A DNA stretch of 15,159 bases. Origin: DATAEU01 sp046724395 (GTDB lineage: Bacteria; Actinomycetota; UBA4738; HRBIN12). The notes below the pieces were generated by a model. That model saw nothing but the letters and a program-made list of their open reading frames with translations. It was not told where the DNA came from and did not search any database. Both the position numbers and the translations under genes were made by a program. The stretch spans positions 1 through 15,159 of the forward strand of contig JBKOWM010000146.1 in NCBI GenBank assembly GCA_046724395.1, read 5' to 3'. Each line of letters opens with the position of its first letter. Positions within the stretch are counted from its first letter, which is position 1. Positions 1-6,711 of the stretch are shown one piece after another.

Positions 1-2565
1 GCCGCGGACCGAGTGAACCCATCCGCGTGCAGACCAGGCGGCGGCGGCGGTCGGGTGATCGCCGCGCGTCGTCGCGCCCGCGATCGCGGCCTCGGCGGCA
101 TCCCGAAGGGTCTCGATGTGCTCCGCGGCTCGCGATGCCTCCGCCAGCATTCGAGCGCGCGCGACGGTCGCTCGCAGCTCGAGGAGCTCGTCGCCCGATG
201 CCCGCGCCGCGTTGACCGCCTCGCCGAGGAGGCGCTCGGCCGCCCCGCCGTCGTCGCGGCCGGACAGCCTCGCGGCCGATTCGAGCAGCAACTGGGCGCG
301 ATCGGGGTCGCGTTTGGGCAGGATGGCGGCGGCGCGGCGAAGAAGCGTCAGGCACGCGTCGTCGTCGCCCACGTCGGCGGCACCGCGGGCGGCGCGGACC
401 AGGTGTTCCACCGCGCGCCGGCCGATCGTCTCGCGCCCGGCGTCGGGACCCGCGACTCGGAATGACCGCTCCAGGTGCGCGCCGATGACCTCGTCGATGT
501 CCGGACCCGGCGGACGCGTCTCGCTGATGCCGTCGGCGCAGATCGCATGCATCACGCGCACCGCGTCCCGGTCGGCGTACGTGGCCGCCCGCTCGGCGAT
601 CGCGTCATGGCCGAACGTGAATCGCTCGTCGTCGAGCGCGCGCAGGATGCCCCGGTCTACCAGCGCTGCGCACGTGCCACGGACGTCGATGGCGTCGGGA
701 CCGAGCGCCGCGGCTATCGCGACGGCGTCGAAGACATCCGTCGCCACGGCGGCAACGGCGGCGACGCCGCGCTCAGCGTCGCGCAGGCCGGCGATCCGGC
801 GGGCGATCAACGAGGCTAGGTCGGCGGGAAGCGGGAGCGAGGCGAGATCCACCGTCGGCGTCCAACGACCGTATTCCCAGCGCAGGTGGCCGTCGTCGGC
901 GAGCATCGCGACGAGGTGCTCGACGGCGAGCGGTATACCGGCGCACGCGCCGACGAGCGCGGCGGTCGCATCGGGAGGCAGGTTGGGTCCGGCAAGCAGG
1001 CGCTCGACGAGCTCGCCGACGGCGGCGTCCGACAGCGGCTCCACTACGACGTCGGCGGGTTCCTGCGTAACGAACACGACAAGCAGCGGCCCGGCCACCG
1101 CGGCGACAACCGACTCGAACGCCAGGCGCGAGCCGGCCGACGCGCGATCGGCGTCATCGACGATCACGACCAGCGGCCGCCGTCGCACGGTCGCCGTCAG
1201 CAGGGCGGCGATCGCCGCGCGGGTCTGGTCCGGCGGCATGCCCCCCTCGTCGCCGCTCAGGTAGCGCACGAGGACGCTCGCGTGCTCGCGGGCATGTTCC
1301 CCCACGTTGTCGCCGTCGATCGCGGCCCAAAGCCGAGACGCAAGCTCGGCACGGTCGACCAACCCCTCCAGTCCGACGGCCGCGCGGATGAGCGGCGCGA
1401 ACGGCCACGCCGTCCCGCCGGCCTCGGCCCTGCGGCACGTCATCTCGATCGTCCAGGCGCGGTCGGCCGACTCACCTGCGAACCAGCGGGCCGCCGATGT
1501 CCGCCCGCTGCCGGTCGCGCCGCCGAGCGTGAGGCTGACCGGTCGAAACTGCGTCATGGCCTCGTCGAGAGCATCGTGCAGCGCCGAGAGGACGGGCGCG
1601 CGCTCCAGCAGCGCTGCCCCCGGCGGCTCCTGCGGCGTCGTGGCGGCGTCGCCGCGATCGTCCTCGATCCAATCGACGGCCTCATCGAGCACCTCATCGA
1701 CCGCCTCGTCGACCGCCTCATCGTCTGGCGCACGTTCCGAGAGAGACGTCTCGGGCAACGTACTGGCCCAGCCGAACGTGTCGCCCCATTCGTCGTGCCA
1801 CGTCGGCCCGTCGGGCGCCTCCGCGGACTCCGTTTCGGCTTGATCACCCGCGTCGGCGGCCGGGATCGCCCGCGCTTCCATCGCCTGCGCATCCATCGCC
1901 TTCCGCGGCGCCGTTGCCGGCGGTACGGCGCGGACGCGAAGTGGGCCTACGTCGACGTCGTCGAGATCGACGCGAGGGTCGATCGGTTCGACCGAAACGG
2001 ACTCCCGAATGAGTCGATACGCGGCCTCGCCGAGGATCACCTCGCCGGGTGCAGCCATCCGCGAGAGCCGCAGGGCCAGGTCGGTGACGCGACCTCGCCA
2101 GAGCTCGACGGCGCCCTCGTCGCTCCCGCGGACGTCGGATCCTCCGATGCCCACACGCAGCGCGATCGTCTCGCCCGACACTGCGTCGCGAGCGGCGGTG
2201 GCCGCCCGGACGGCCGTGAGCGTCGAAATGCCGTCGGCGGGCGCCGGCCCGAACACCGCGGCGACGGTATGCGGACTCGCCGGCAGCTCCCGAAGCGTCC
2301 CGCCGGCCGCGGCCAGCGCGTCGCGCGCAGCGGTCAGCCGCGCATCGGCATCGGAGGCGAGCGCGAACGCCGGGCTCATGGCGATGAGCTCGCCGACGAC
2401 CGCCGTCAGAACCTCGGTCACGGCCTGCTCGGGCTGGACGAGCGGACGGCCGCACGCCTGGCAGAATCGCGCGACGGCGGCGTTCGCCGTGCCGCACGAC
2501 GGACACGGTCCCCACTCGGGCGACTCGTCCTCGGCGGACGCGTACCAGCCGGCCGCGGTGTCCAC
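1..2565 (-). CDS. Zinc-ribbon / degenerate cyclase-like / STAND ATPase multidomain protein (C-terminus outside window)
   Basis: The reading frame is open for 855 codons from a GTG at 2565 to the window edge, so the C-terminus is missing. AGGGAG lies 9 bases before the GTG, and pilT ends 4 bases upstream. Domains in order: a zinc ribbon with Cys21, 24, 35 and 38 (CPSC...CQAC); a region at about 50-185 resembling class III nucleotide cyclases (VAAVFG at 101-106, LRVGI, GEVILGEAAYRLI); an acidic repeat linker at 281-298; an ATPase with P-loop GGATGSGRT (348-356) and Walker B VVIVDDAD (466-473); then a long Ala/Leu-rich helical tail, probably TPR-like. This order matches the cyclase-AAA-TPR signalling ATPases common in high-GC bacteria. 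The cyclase metal-binding aspartates are not recognisable and the P-loop lysine is arginine, so I infer a regulatory or scaffold role, not cAMP synthesis. Probably cytosolic. Confidence 0.85.
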   Translation of the reverse strand, partial: MDTAAGWYASAEDESPEWGPCPSCGTANAAVARFCQACGRPLVQPEQAVTEVLTAVVGELIAMSPAFALASDADARLTAARDALAAAGGTLRELPASPHTVAAVFGPAPADGISTLTAVRAATAARDAVSGETIALRVGIGGSDVRGSDEGAVELWRGRVTDLALRLSRMAAPGEVILGEAAYRLIRESVSVEPIDPRVDLDDVDVGPLRVRAVPPATAPRKAMDAQAMEARAIPAADAGDQAETESAEAPDGPTWHDEWGDTFGWASTLPETSLSERAPDDEAVDEAVDEVLDEAVDWIEDDRGDAATTPQEPPGAALLERAPVLSALHDALDEAMTQFRPVSLTLGGATGSGRTSAARWFAGESADRAWTIEMTCRRAEAGGTAWPFAPLIRAAVGLEGLVDRAELASRLWAAIDGDNVGEHAREHASVLVRYLSGDEGGMPPDQTRAAIAALLTATVRRRPLVVIVDDADRASAGSRLAFESVVAAVAGPLLVVFVTQEPADVVVEPLSDAAVGELVERLLAGPNLPPDATAALVGACAGIPLAVEHLVAMLADDGHLRWEYGRWTPTVDLASLPLPADLASLIARRIAGLRDAERGVAAVAAVATDVFDAVAIAAALGPDAIDVRGTCAALVDRGILRALDDERFTFGHDAIAERAATYADRDAVRVMHAICADGISETRPPGPDIDEVIGAHLERSFRVAGPDAGRETIGRRAVEHLVRAARGAADVGDDDACLTLLRRAAAILPKRDPDRAQLLLESAARLSGRDDGGAAERLLGEAVNAARASGDELLELRATVARARMLAEASRAAEHIETLRDAAEAAIAGATTRGDHPTAAAAWSARGWVHSVRG
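1672..1725 (-). repeat. Tandem 12-bp repeat encoding an acidic EAVD-type linker
   Basis: Four consecutive 12-base units (1672-1683, 1684-1695, 1696-1707, 1708-1719) differ from each other at only a few bases, and a 6-base partial unit follows. On the minus strand they encode residues 281-298 of the multidomain protein, a run of four-residue acidic units such as DEAV and DEVL. The repeat sits in the linker between the cyclase-like region and the ATPase, so copy number could vary without disturbing either domain. Confidence 0.75.
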
Positions 2566-2569
2566 CCCC

Positions 2570-3682
2570 CTAGGCTCCCTGTGCCACGGCAACGCCGCGG
2601 CCCGCGCCGCTCAGCGCGAGCGAGAAGTCGTGCGGGTTCGTTGCCACCGCGCGAGCGTCGTCCTCCGCGACGAGGCCGGCCTGAACGAGCTCCAGGAGCG
2701 CCTGGTCGAACGTCTGCATCCCGTCGTATCGGCCGTCGGCGATGAGGTCGACGAGCTGACCGGTGGAGTCGGCGTCGAGGATGCGATCGGCCACGCGCCC
2801 CGTGTTCAGTAGCACCTCGACGGCGGGGATGCGACCGCGCCCGTCGATCCGTTCGAGCAGTCGCTGCGACACGATCCCGCGGAGCGCGCCCGCGAACGAG
2901 GCCCGCACTTGATGCTGTTCGCCGTCGGGGAACAGCTCGACCAGCCGCGACACGGTTTCCGTGGCGTCGATGGTGTGCATCGTCGAGAAGACGAGGTGCC
3001 CCGTTTGGGCTGCCTGGATCGCCGACGTTGCCGACGCTGCGTCGCGGATCTCGCCGACGAAGATGACATCGGGATCCTGGCGAAGTACCTGCCGCAGCGC
3101 CGCGGCGTACGAGTGGGTGTCGGCACCGATCTCGCGTTGCCAGATGAGCGACAGGTCGTCGCTGTGCATGACCTCGACGGGATCCTCGATCGTCACGATG
3201 TGCGCGCGGCGCGTCCTGTTGATGAAGCCGAGCATCGCCGCGATCGTGGTCGTCTTGCCCGAGCCGGTCGGACCCGTGACGAGGATCAGCCCACGCCGGG
3301 ACTCGGCCAGCGTCTGCACCACGGGCGGAAGATTGAGCTCGTCGAATGTCTGCCCCTCGGAGGCAACGCGGCGGATGGCTATCGCCGCGCTTCCGCGCTG
3401 ACGGAGAACGTTGACGCGAAAGCGGGCGACATCGTCGAGTGTGTAAGCGAAATCGGCCTCGTTCGTGTGCGAGAACTCCTCGCGCTTGTGCAGCGGCATC
3501 AGCGACTGAGCGATGTCGAGAACCTGATCGGCCTGGAGCGTCGGGAACGCGGTGGGCAACAGCTCACCGTCGACCCGAATGAATGGGACATTTCCCGCCG
3601 ATAGATGAAGGTCGCTCGCGCCCCGTTCGACCGCGTAGCGCAACAGATCGGCAGCGTCCATGGCGAACCGTCCCGGCCCCAT
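2570..3682 (-). CDS. pilT: PilT-family type IV pilus retraction/twitching ATPase
   Basis: This 370-residue protein is within the usual PilT length. PilT-family hexameric ATPases sit at the cytoplasmic base of type IV pili and power retraction. The N-terminal domain has the typical GASDLHLSAG and RVDGEL motifs. The core has Walker A GPTGSGKT (137-144), the Asp box IEDPVE (165-170), Walker B DPDVIFVGE with Glu211, and the His box STMHT (233-237), so it looks active. I chose ATG 3682 because AGGAG lies 7 bases upstream; the N-terminus then starts a few residues before MDAADLL. The frame stays open further upstream but that stretch is arginine-rich shadow sequence. It is followed after 4 bases by the multidomain ATPase gene, so the two are probably co-transcribed. 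No pilin, PilB, PilC or PilM gene is in the window. PilU or another secretion-type retraction ATPase is possible. Confidence 0.93.
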   Translation of the reverse strand: MGPGRFAMDAADLLRYAVERGASDLHLSAGNVPFIRVDGELLPTAFPTLQADQVLDIAQSLMPLHKREEFSHTNEADFAYTLDDVARFRVNVLRQRGSAAIAIRRVASEGQTFDELNLPPVVQTLAESRRGLILVTGPTGSGKTTTIAAMLGFINRTRRAHIVTIEDPVEVMHSDDLSLIWQREIGADTHSYAAALRQVLRQDPDVIFVGEIRDAASATSAIQAAQTGHLVFSTMHTIDATETVSRLVELFPDGEQHQVRASFAGALRGIVSQRLLERIDGRGRIPAVEVLLNTGRVADRILDADSTGQLVDLIADGRYDGMQTFDQALLELVQAGLVAEDDARAVATNPHDFSLALSGAGRGVAVAQGA

Positions 3683-3748
3683 GCCGGGTCTCCTCTTGAT
3701 CCTTCGGGAACGCCGGTGCGCCGCTTGAGGCCGCCGACCGACCGATCG

Positions 3749-3781
3749 CCGGGGCCTCGTCCGAGCGGGAAGAGTCCCCGG
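3749..3781 (-). terminator. Possible hairpin between dacB-like gene and pilT
   Basis: CCGGGG (3749-3754) and CCCCGG (3776-3781) can pair across a 21-base loop that contains a smaller CTCG/CGAG pairing. It lies directly after the stop codon of the carboxypeptidase gene and about 65 bases before pilT. There is no T-tract, so it could be a weak factor-independent terminator, a processing site, or a chance GC hairpin. Confidence 0.25.
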
Positions 3782-3782
3782 A

Positions 3783-5069
3783 TCACCGCCGCGCGGCCAC
3801 GAACCGGACGACCGAGTCCTCGAGGGCGACGGCGGCCTCCTTCGCCATGCCGGTCGACAGGATCGAGAACGCGGCCCAGCGGCCTCCCGCGGTTCGCACC
3901 CATCCCGAGAGTGCGGAAACACCGCCGATGAGCGTCCCCGTCTTCGCTCGCACGTCGATGCCGAGGAGTCGGTCCTCGAGAGTCCCCTCGCCCGGAACGG
4001 GGAGCGTCGAGCGCAGGGCATCGCCCCACGGCCGGCGATCGGCGATCGAAAGGAGCTGGACGATACCGTCGGTCGTCGCCCGGTTCGCGTGCGAGAGTCC
4101 GGATGCGTCGCGGGCGATCACGCGCACCCCGAGGCCCGCCGCCCATGCGCGGATCGCGCGGGCCCCCTTGGCGATCGAGCCGCGCCCGCCGAAGGCCGCC
4201 GCCCCGAGCCGCTTTCCGAGGACCTCGGCGTCGAGGTTCAGCGACGACGTGTTCTGCTCGAGCAACATGTCCACGAGCGCCGCCGACCGAACGCGCGCGA
4301 TGGGTTGCACCGTCCCACGAAGGCGACGCGCGGCCGCCGGACCGACGACGTCGACGCCGATGTGCTCGAGGTCCGCGGCGAGGGCGGTGGCGGCGCGACG
4401 CTCCGGGTCGAATACGAACCCGTTTGCGTCGGCGTTGGAGTCGAACGTGAGCGCCGTCGGAACGGAGACGAACGACAGGGCGATGCGTCGCCACCCCGGT
4501 GCCCATCGCTCGCGACGGAACTCTGAGGTGTCGCCGACAACCGATCCCGTGATCCGCCGGACGCCGGCACGCGCGATCCGCCGGGCGAGGCGTGCCAGCG
4601 TCGCGTCGTCGACTCCCGGGTCGCCGTGCCCGACCAGCCACAGATTCCCGTGGACGACGCCGTGACGCACCCGGGAGCCGTGGGTCGCCGCCGCCGTCGC
4701 GATCCTCGATCGCGGGCCGAACCGGTCCAACAGGGCCATCGAGAGCAGCAGTTTCTCGTTCGACGCCGGCGGCCTCGGAACCCCTCCCAGGTGCGAAAAC
4801 CGGAGCCGACCGTCGACCGCGACGGACACGGACGCCGGCCGCGCGCCGATCAACGACTCGAGCGCAGCCGACCACGGCGCGGGGCGAAGCACGAACCGCC
4901 GTCCGGACGCACCGCGGTCTTGCGCTGCAACGGCGGGCGGGCGATGGCGGCCAACGACCGCCGGCCGGGCCGGAGCGTGGTCGTCGTGCGCGACCGGCGG
5001 GCCTGCTCGCGGCGCCACGCACGCAGCGAGCGCCACGGCGACGACCGTTGCCGTTCGTCGACCAGCCAT
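3783..5069 (-). CDS. dacB: DacB/PBP4-type D-Ala-D-Ala carboxypeptidase/endopeptidase (peptidase S13)
   Basis: This 428-residue penicillin-binding protein of the class C (PBP4) type trims or cuts stem peptides of peptidoglycan outside the membrane. All three active-site motifs are in order: SNEK (103-106, nucleophile Ser103 and Lys106), SLN (276-278), and KTG (376-378). The long gap between the first two is typical of PBP4, where extra domains are inserted. The N-terminus is basic then hydrophobic and ends in LAAC (Cys17), which looks like a lipobox, so the protein may be a membrane-anchored lipoprotein; a plain signal peptide is the alternative. ATG 5069 was chosen because the signal peptide begins there; the ribosome binding site is weak. 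The stretch after the signal (about 20-60) is Pro/Ala/Arg-rich and probably a flexible tether. It lies 43 bases downstream of the PPOX gene. Confidence 0.9.
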   Translation of the reverse strand: MAGRRTATVVAVALAACVAPRAGPPVAHDDHAPARPAVVGRHRPPAVAAQDRGASGRRFVLRPAPWSAALESLIGARPASVSVAVDGRLRFSHLGGVPRPPASNEKLLLSMALLDRFGPRSRIATAAATHGSRVRHGVVHGNLWLVGHGDPGVDDATLARLARRIARAGVRRITGSVVGDTSEFRRERWAPGWRRIALSFVSVPTALTFDSNADANGFVFDPERRAATALAADLEHIGVDVVGPAAARRLRGTVQPIARVRSAALVDMLLEQNTSSLNLDAEVLGKRLGAAAFGGRGSIAKGARAIRAWAAGLGVRVIARDASGLSHANRATTDGIVQLLSIADRRPWGDALRSTLPVPGEGTLEDRLLGIDVRAKTGTLIGGVSALSGWVRTAGGRWAAFSILSTGMAKEAAVALEDSVVRFVAARR

Positions 5070-5112
5070 CCCGGTGACGGACGGCGCGTCGGGCGCATTG
5101 GTTCCCGCGCCA

Positions 5113-5538
5113 TCAGTCCGCCGCCGCCCACCACCGTACGTCGGAGACGTCGACGGCGACGACGGCGCCACGCGGCGGCCTGCGACGGTAGGCGGGGTAT
5201 TTCCGGGCGAGTTCGACGAGCGCCGCAGCCCGCTCCCGGTCGTCGCCGACGACTCGCGCCGTGCCGGGCAGGCGGACCCACCAGAGGCGCCGCCAGTCCT
5301 CGTCGTACAGGTCGACCACCACTTCGACCGCGGGGTTCTCGCGGATGTTCGCGAGACGAGCGATGGACGTCGACCGCTTCGGCTTGTCATCGACCGCCCA
5401 GTACAGCCGCACGCGATCACCGTCGCCGACGAGGACGAAGACGAGCGGGACGACGTGAGGGGTGCCGTCCGATCGGAGCGTCGCGATGCGGCCGACTCGT
5501 GCCGCCGCCGCTCGCGCAATGGCCTCGCTCCGGGTCAC
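5113..5538 (-). CDS. PPOX-fold probable F420-dependent oxidoreductase, Rv0121-like
   Basis: This is a 141-residue split-barrel flavin/F420-binding protein. The features AVDDKPKRS (48-56), the LYDEDWRRLWWVR block (77-89), KYPAY and VVAVDV match the Rv0121 family of probable F420-binding PPOX proteins, about 145 residues long. Substrates of this family are generally unknown. Two starts are possible. ATG 5598 would add 20 residues without family similarity and would leave only 14 bases to the divergent gene. GTG 5538 fits the family length and is preceded by AGGATGAG, so I prefer it. The next gene on the strand is the carboxypeptidase; no functional link is evident. The divergent neighbour is also an F420-type enzyme. 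Confidence 0.85.
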   Translation of the reverse strand: MTRSEAIARAAAARVGRIATLRSDGTPHVVPLVFVLVGDGDRVRLYWAVDDKPKRSTSIARLANIRENPAVEVVVDLYDEDWRRLWWVRLPGTARVVGDDRERAAALVELARKYPAYRRRPPRGAVVAVDVSDVRWWAAAD

Positions 5539-5612
5539 GGTCGGCTCATCCTGGGCTACCGTGGCGTGGCGGTGACGGCCGCCACGCGGCCAGGCCACGC
5601 GGAAGGAGCAAC
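5539..5612. promoter_or_regulatory. Divergent control region between two F420-enzyme genes, with a perfect hairpin
   Basis: These 74 bases separate the PPOX gene (minus) from the LLM gene (plus). TACCGT at 5557-5562 fits a TAnnnT -10 element for the plus-strand gene, but I see no convincing -35. Immediately after it, CGTGGCGG (5565-5572) and CCGCCACG (5579-5586) form a perfect 8-bp inverted repeat with a 6-base spacer. It could be an operator covering the transcription start or a 5' leader hairpin. GGAAGGAG at 5601-5608 is the ribosome binding site of the LLM gene. The promoter and operator are inferences from position. Confidence 0.4.
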
Positions 5613-6569
5613 GTGACGCATCTCGGTCTGCAGCTACCCAGTTTCACGTTTGACGGCGTGACGACGGATCGGATGTTCGACCGGATCGGCGAGACCGCTT
5701 TGGCGGCGGAGTCCTCGGGATTCGATTCCTTCTGGGTGATGGATCATTACCACCAGATCTCGAACATCGGACCGGAGACGGATCCGATGCTCGAGGGGTA
5801 CACGCTGCTTGGCGGCGTCGCGGCCCGCACGTCGCGCATCTTCCTCGGCACGATGGTCACCGGGGTCACGTACCGGAACCCTGCCTTCCTTGCGAAAGTC
5901 GTGACGACGCTCGACGTCGTGTCGTCCGGGCGAGCGATCCTGGGCATCGGCGCGGCCTGGAACGAGGTCGAGTCCCGCGCGTACGGATACGACTGGCCTC
6001 CGGTCCCCGAGCGGTTCGAGCGTCTGGAGGACGCCATCCGGATCTGCCGGTCGATGTTCACGAGTCAGCGCACCACCTATGCGGGCAAGCGGCATTCTGT
6101 CGACGGCGCGCTGAATCTGCCGCAGCCGGTGCAGCCCGGCGGCCCGAAGATCCTCATCGGTGGCGGCGGCGAGCGCAAGACTCTCCGATTGGTCGCGACG
6201 TACGCCGACATGTGGAACGGATTCGGCGATGTGGCGATGATCCGCGACAAGCTCCGCGTGCTGCAACGCCACTGCTCCGAGATCGGGCGCGACCCATCGG
6301 AGATCGTGAAGACGCGCCTGGGGACGATCATCGTCGGGCGGACGCAGGCCGAGGCCGAGCGCCGCAAAGATGCGTGGCAGTCGCAGAAGGGTCTCGACGA
6401 CGCGGCGGTCGCCGCTCGTCTTTCGTGGGGGGATCCCGAATCGATCGCCGAACGAGTGCGCCCGTTCCTCGACACCGGTCTGGATGGCCTCATCTTCAAC
6501 ATGCCGGTCGGGTCCACGCCGGATGACGTCGAACGCGCCGGTCGGGCGTTGCGGCACGCGACGGACTGA
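5613..6569 (+). CDS. LLM-class F420-dependent oxidoreductase, Rv1855c-like
   Basis: This 318-residue luciferase-like TIM-barrel enzyme should transfer hydride between coenzyme F420 and an unknown substrate in the cytosol. The N-terminus (THLGLQLPSF) is the first beta strand typical of the family. Further family features are WVMDHYHQ (41-48), GTMVTGVTYRNP (79-90), GRAILGIGAAWNE (106-118), NLPQPVQPGGPKILIGGGGE in the middle of the chain, and a DMWNGFGD segment. These resemble the Rv1855c-type subfamily of probable F420-dependent oxidoreductases. The GTG start at 5613 is set by GGAAGGAG just upstream and by the protein beginning with the first strand. The frame is open upstream but that sequence is antisense to the carboxypeptidase and PPOX genes. 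The physiological substrate cannot be read from sequence. Confidence 0.93.
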   Translation: MTHLGLQLPSFTFDGVTTDRMFDRIGETALAAESSGFDSFWVMDHYHQISNIGPETDPMLEGYTLLGGVAARTSRIFLGTMVTGVTYRNPAFLAKVVTTLDVVSSGRAILGIGAAWNEVESRAYGYDWPPVPERFERLEDAIRICRSMFTSQRTTYAGKRHSVDGALNLPQPVQPGGPKILIGGGGERKTLRLVATYADMWNGFGDVAMIRDKLRVLQRHCSEIGRDPSEIVKTRLGTIIVGRTQAEAERRKDAWQSQKGLDDAAVAARLSWGDPESIAERVRPFLDTGLDGLIFNMPVGSTPDDVERAGRALRHATD

Positions 6570-6640
6570 AAACGCGCTGGTAGAGGCGCCGCACGTGGGG
6601 CGGGCGGTAGGCCTCGTACGACGTCGGACGTCCCCCGGCA

Positions 6641-6668
6641 CACGCCCGACTCGGGGCCGACGGGCGTG
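6641..6668 (+). terminator. Hairpin downstream of the LLM oxidoreductase
   Basis: CACGCCCG (6641-6648) pairs perfectly with CGGGCGTG (6661-6668) across a 12-base loop. It lies 72 bases after the LLM gene stop and 43 bases before the next start. It has no T-tract. It may end the LLM transcript or be a leader structure of the following gene. Confidence 0.35.
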
Positions 6669-6711
6669 GGTCGGCGCGCGCCTCGAAATGCCCGGATAGC
6701 GGTGTCGCCCC

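Noticed and set aside
886..2745. 619-codon open frame on the plus strand
   Set aside because: It is antisense to the multidomain ATPase and the end of pilT. The minus-strand frame has clear zinc-ribbon and ATPase motifs; the plus-strand product is Arg/Gly-rich with no recognisable motif, as expected for a shadow in GC-rich DNA.
2009..2812. 267-codon plus-strand open frame
   Set aside because: It is Ser/Ala/Arg-rich shadow sequence opposite real genes.
3683..4021. Upstream extension of pilT
   Set aside because: It overlaps the carboxypeptidase gene in another frame, has shadow composition, and a good ribosome binding site marks the start at 3682.
4626..5612. Long upstream extension of the LLM oxidoreductase frame
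   Set aside because: The extension is Arg-rich and antisense to the carboxypeptidase and PPOX genes; the ribosome binding site and first conserved strand put the start at 5613.
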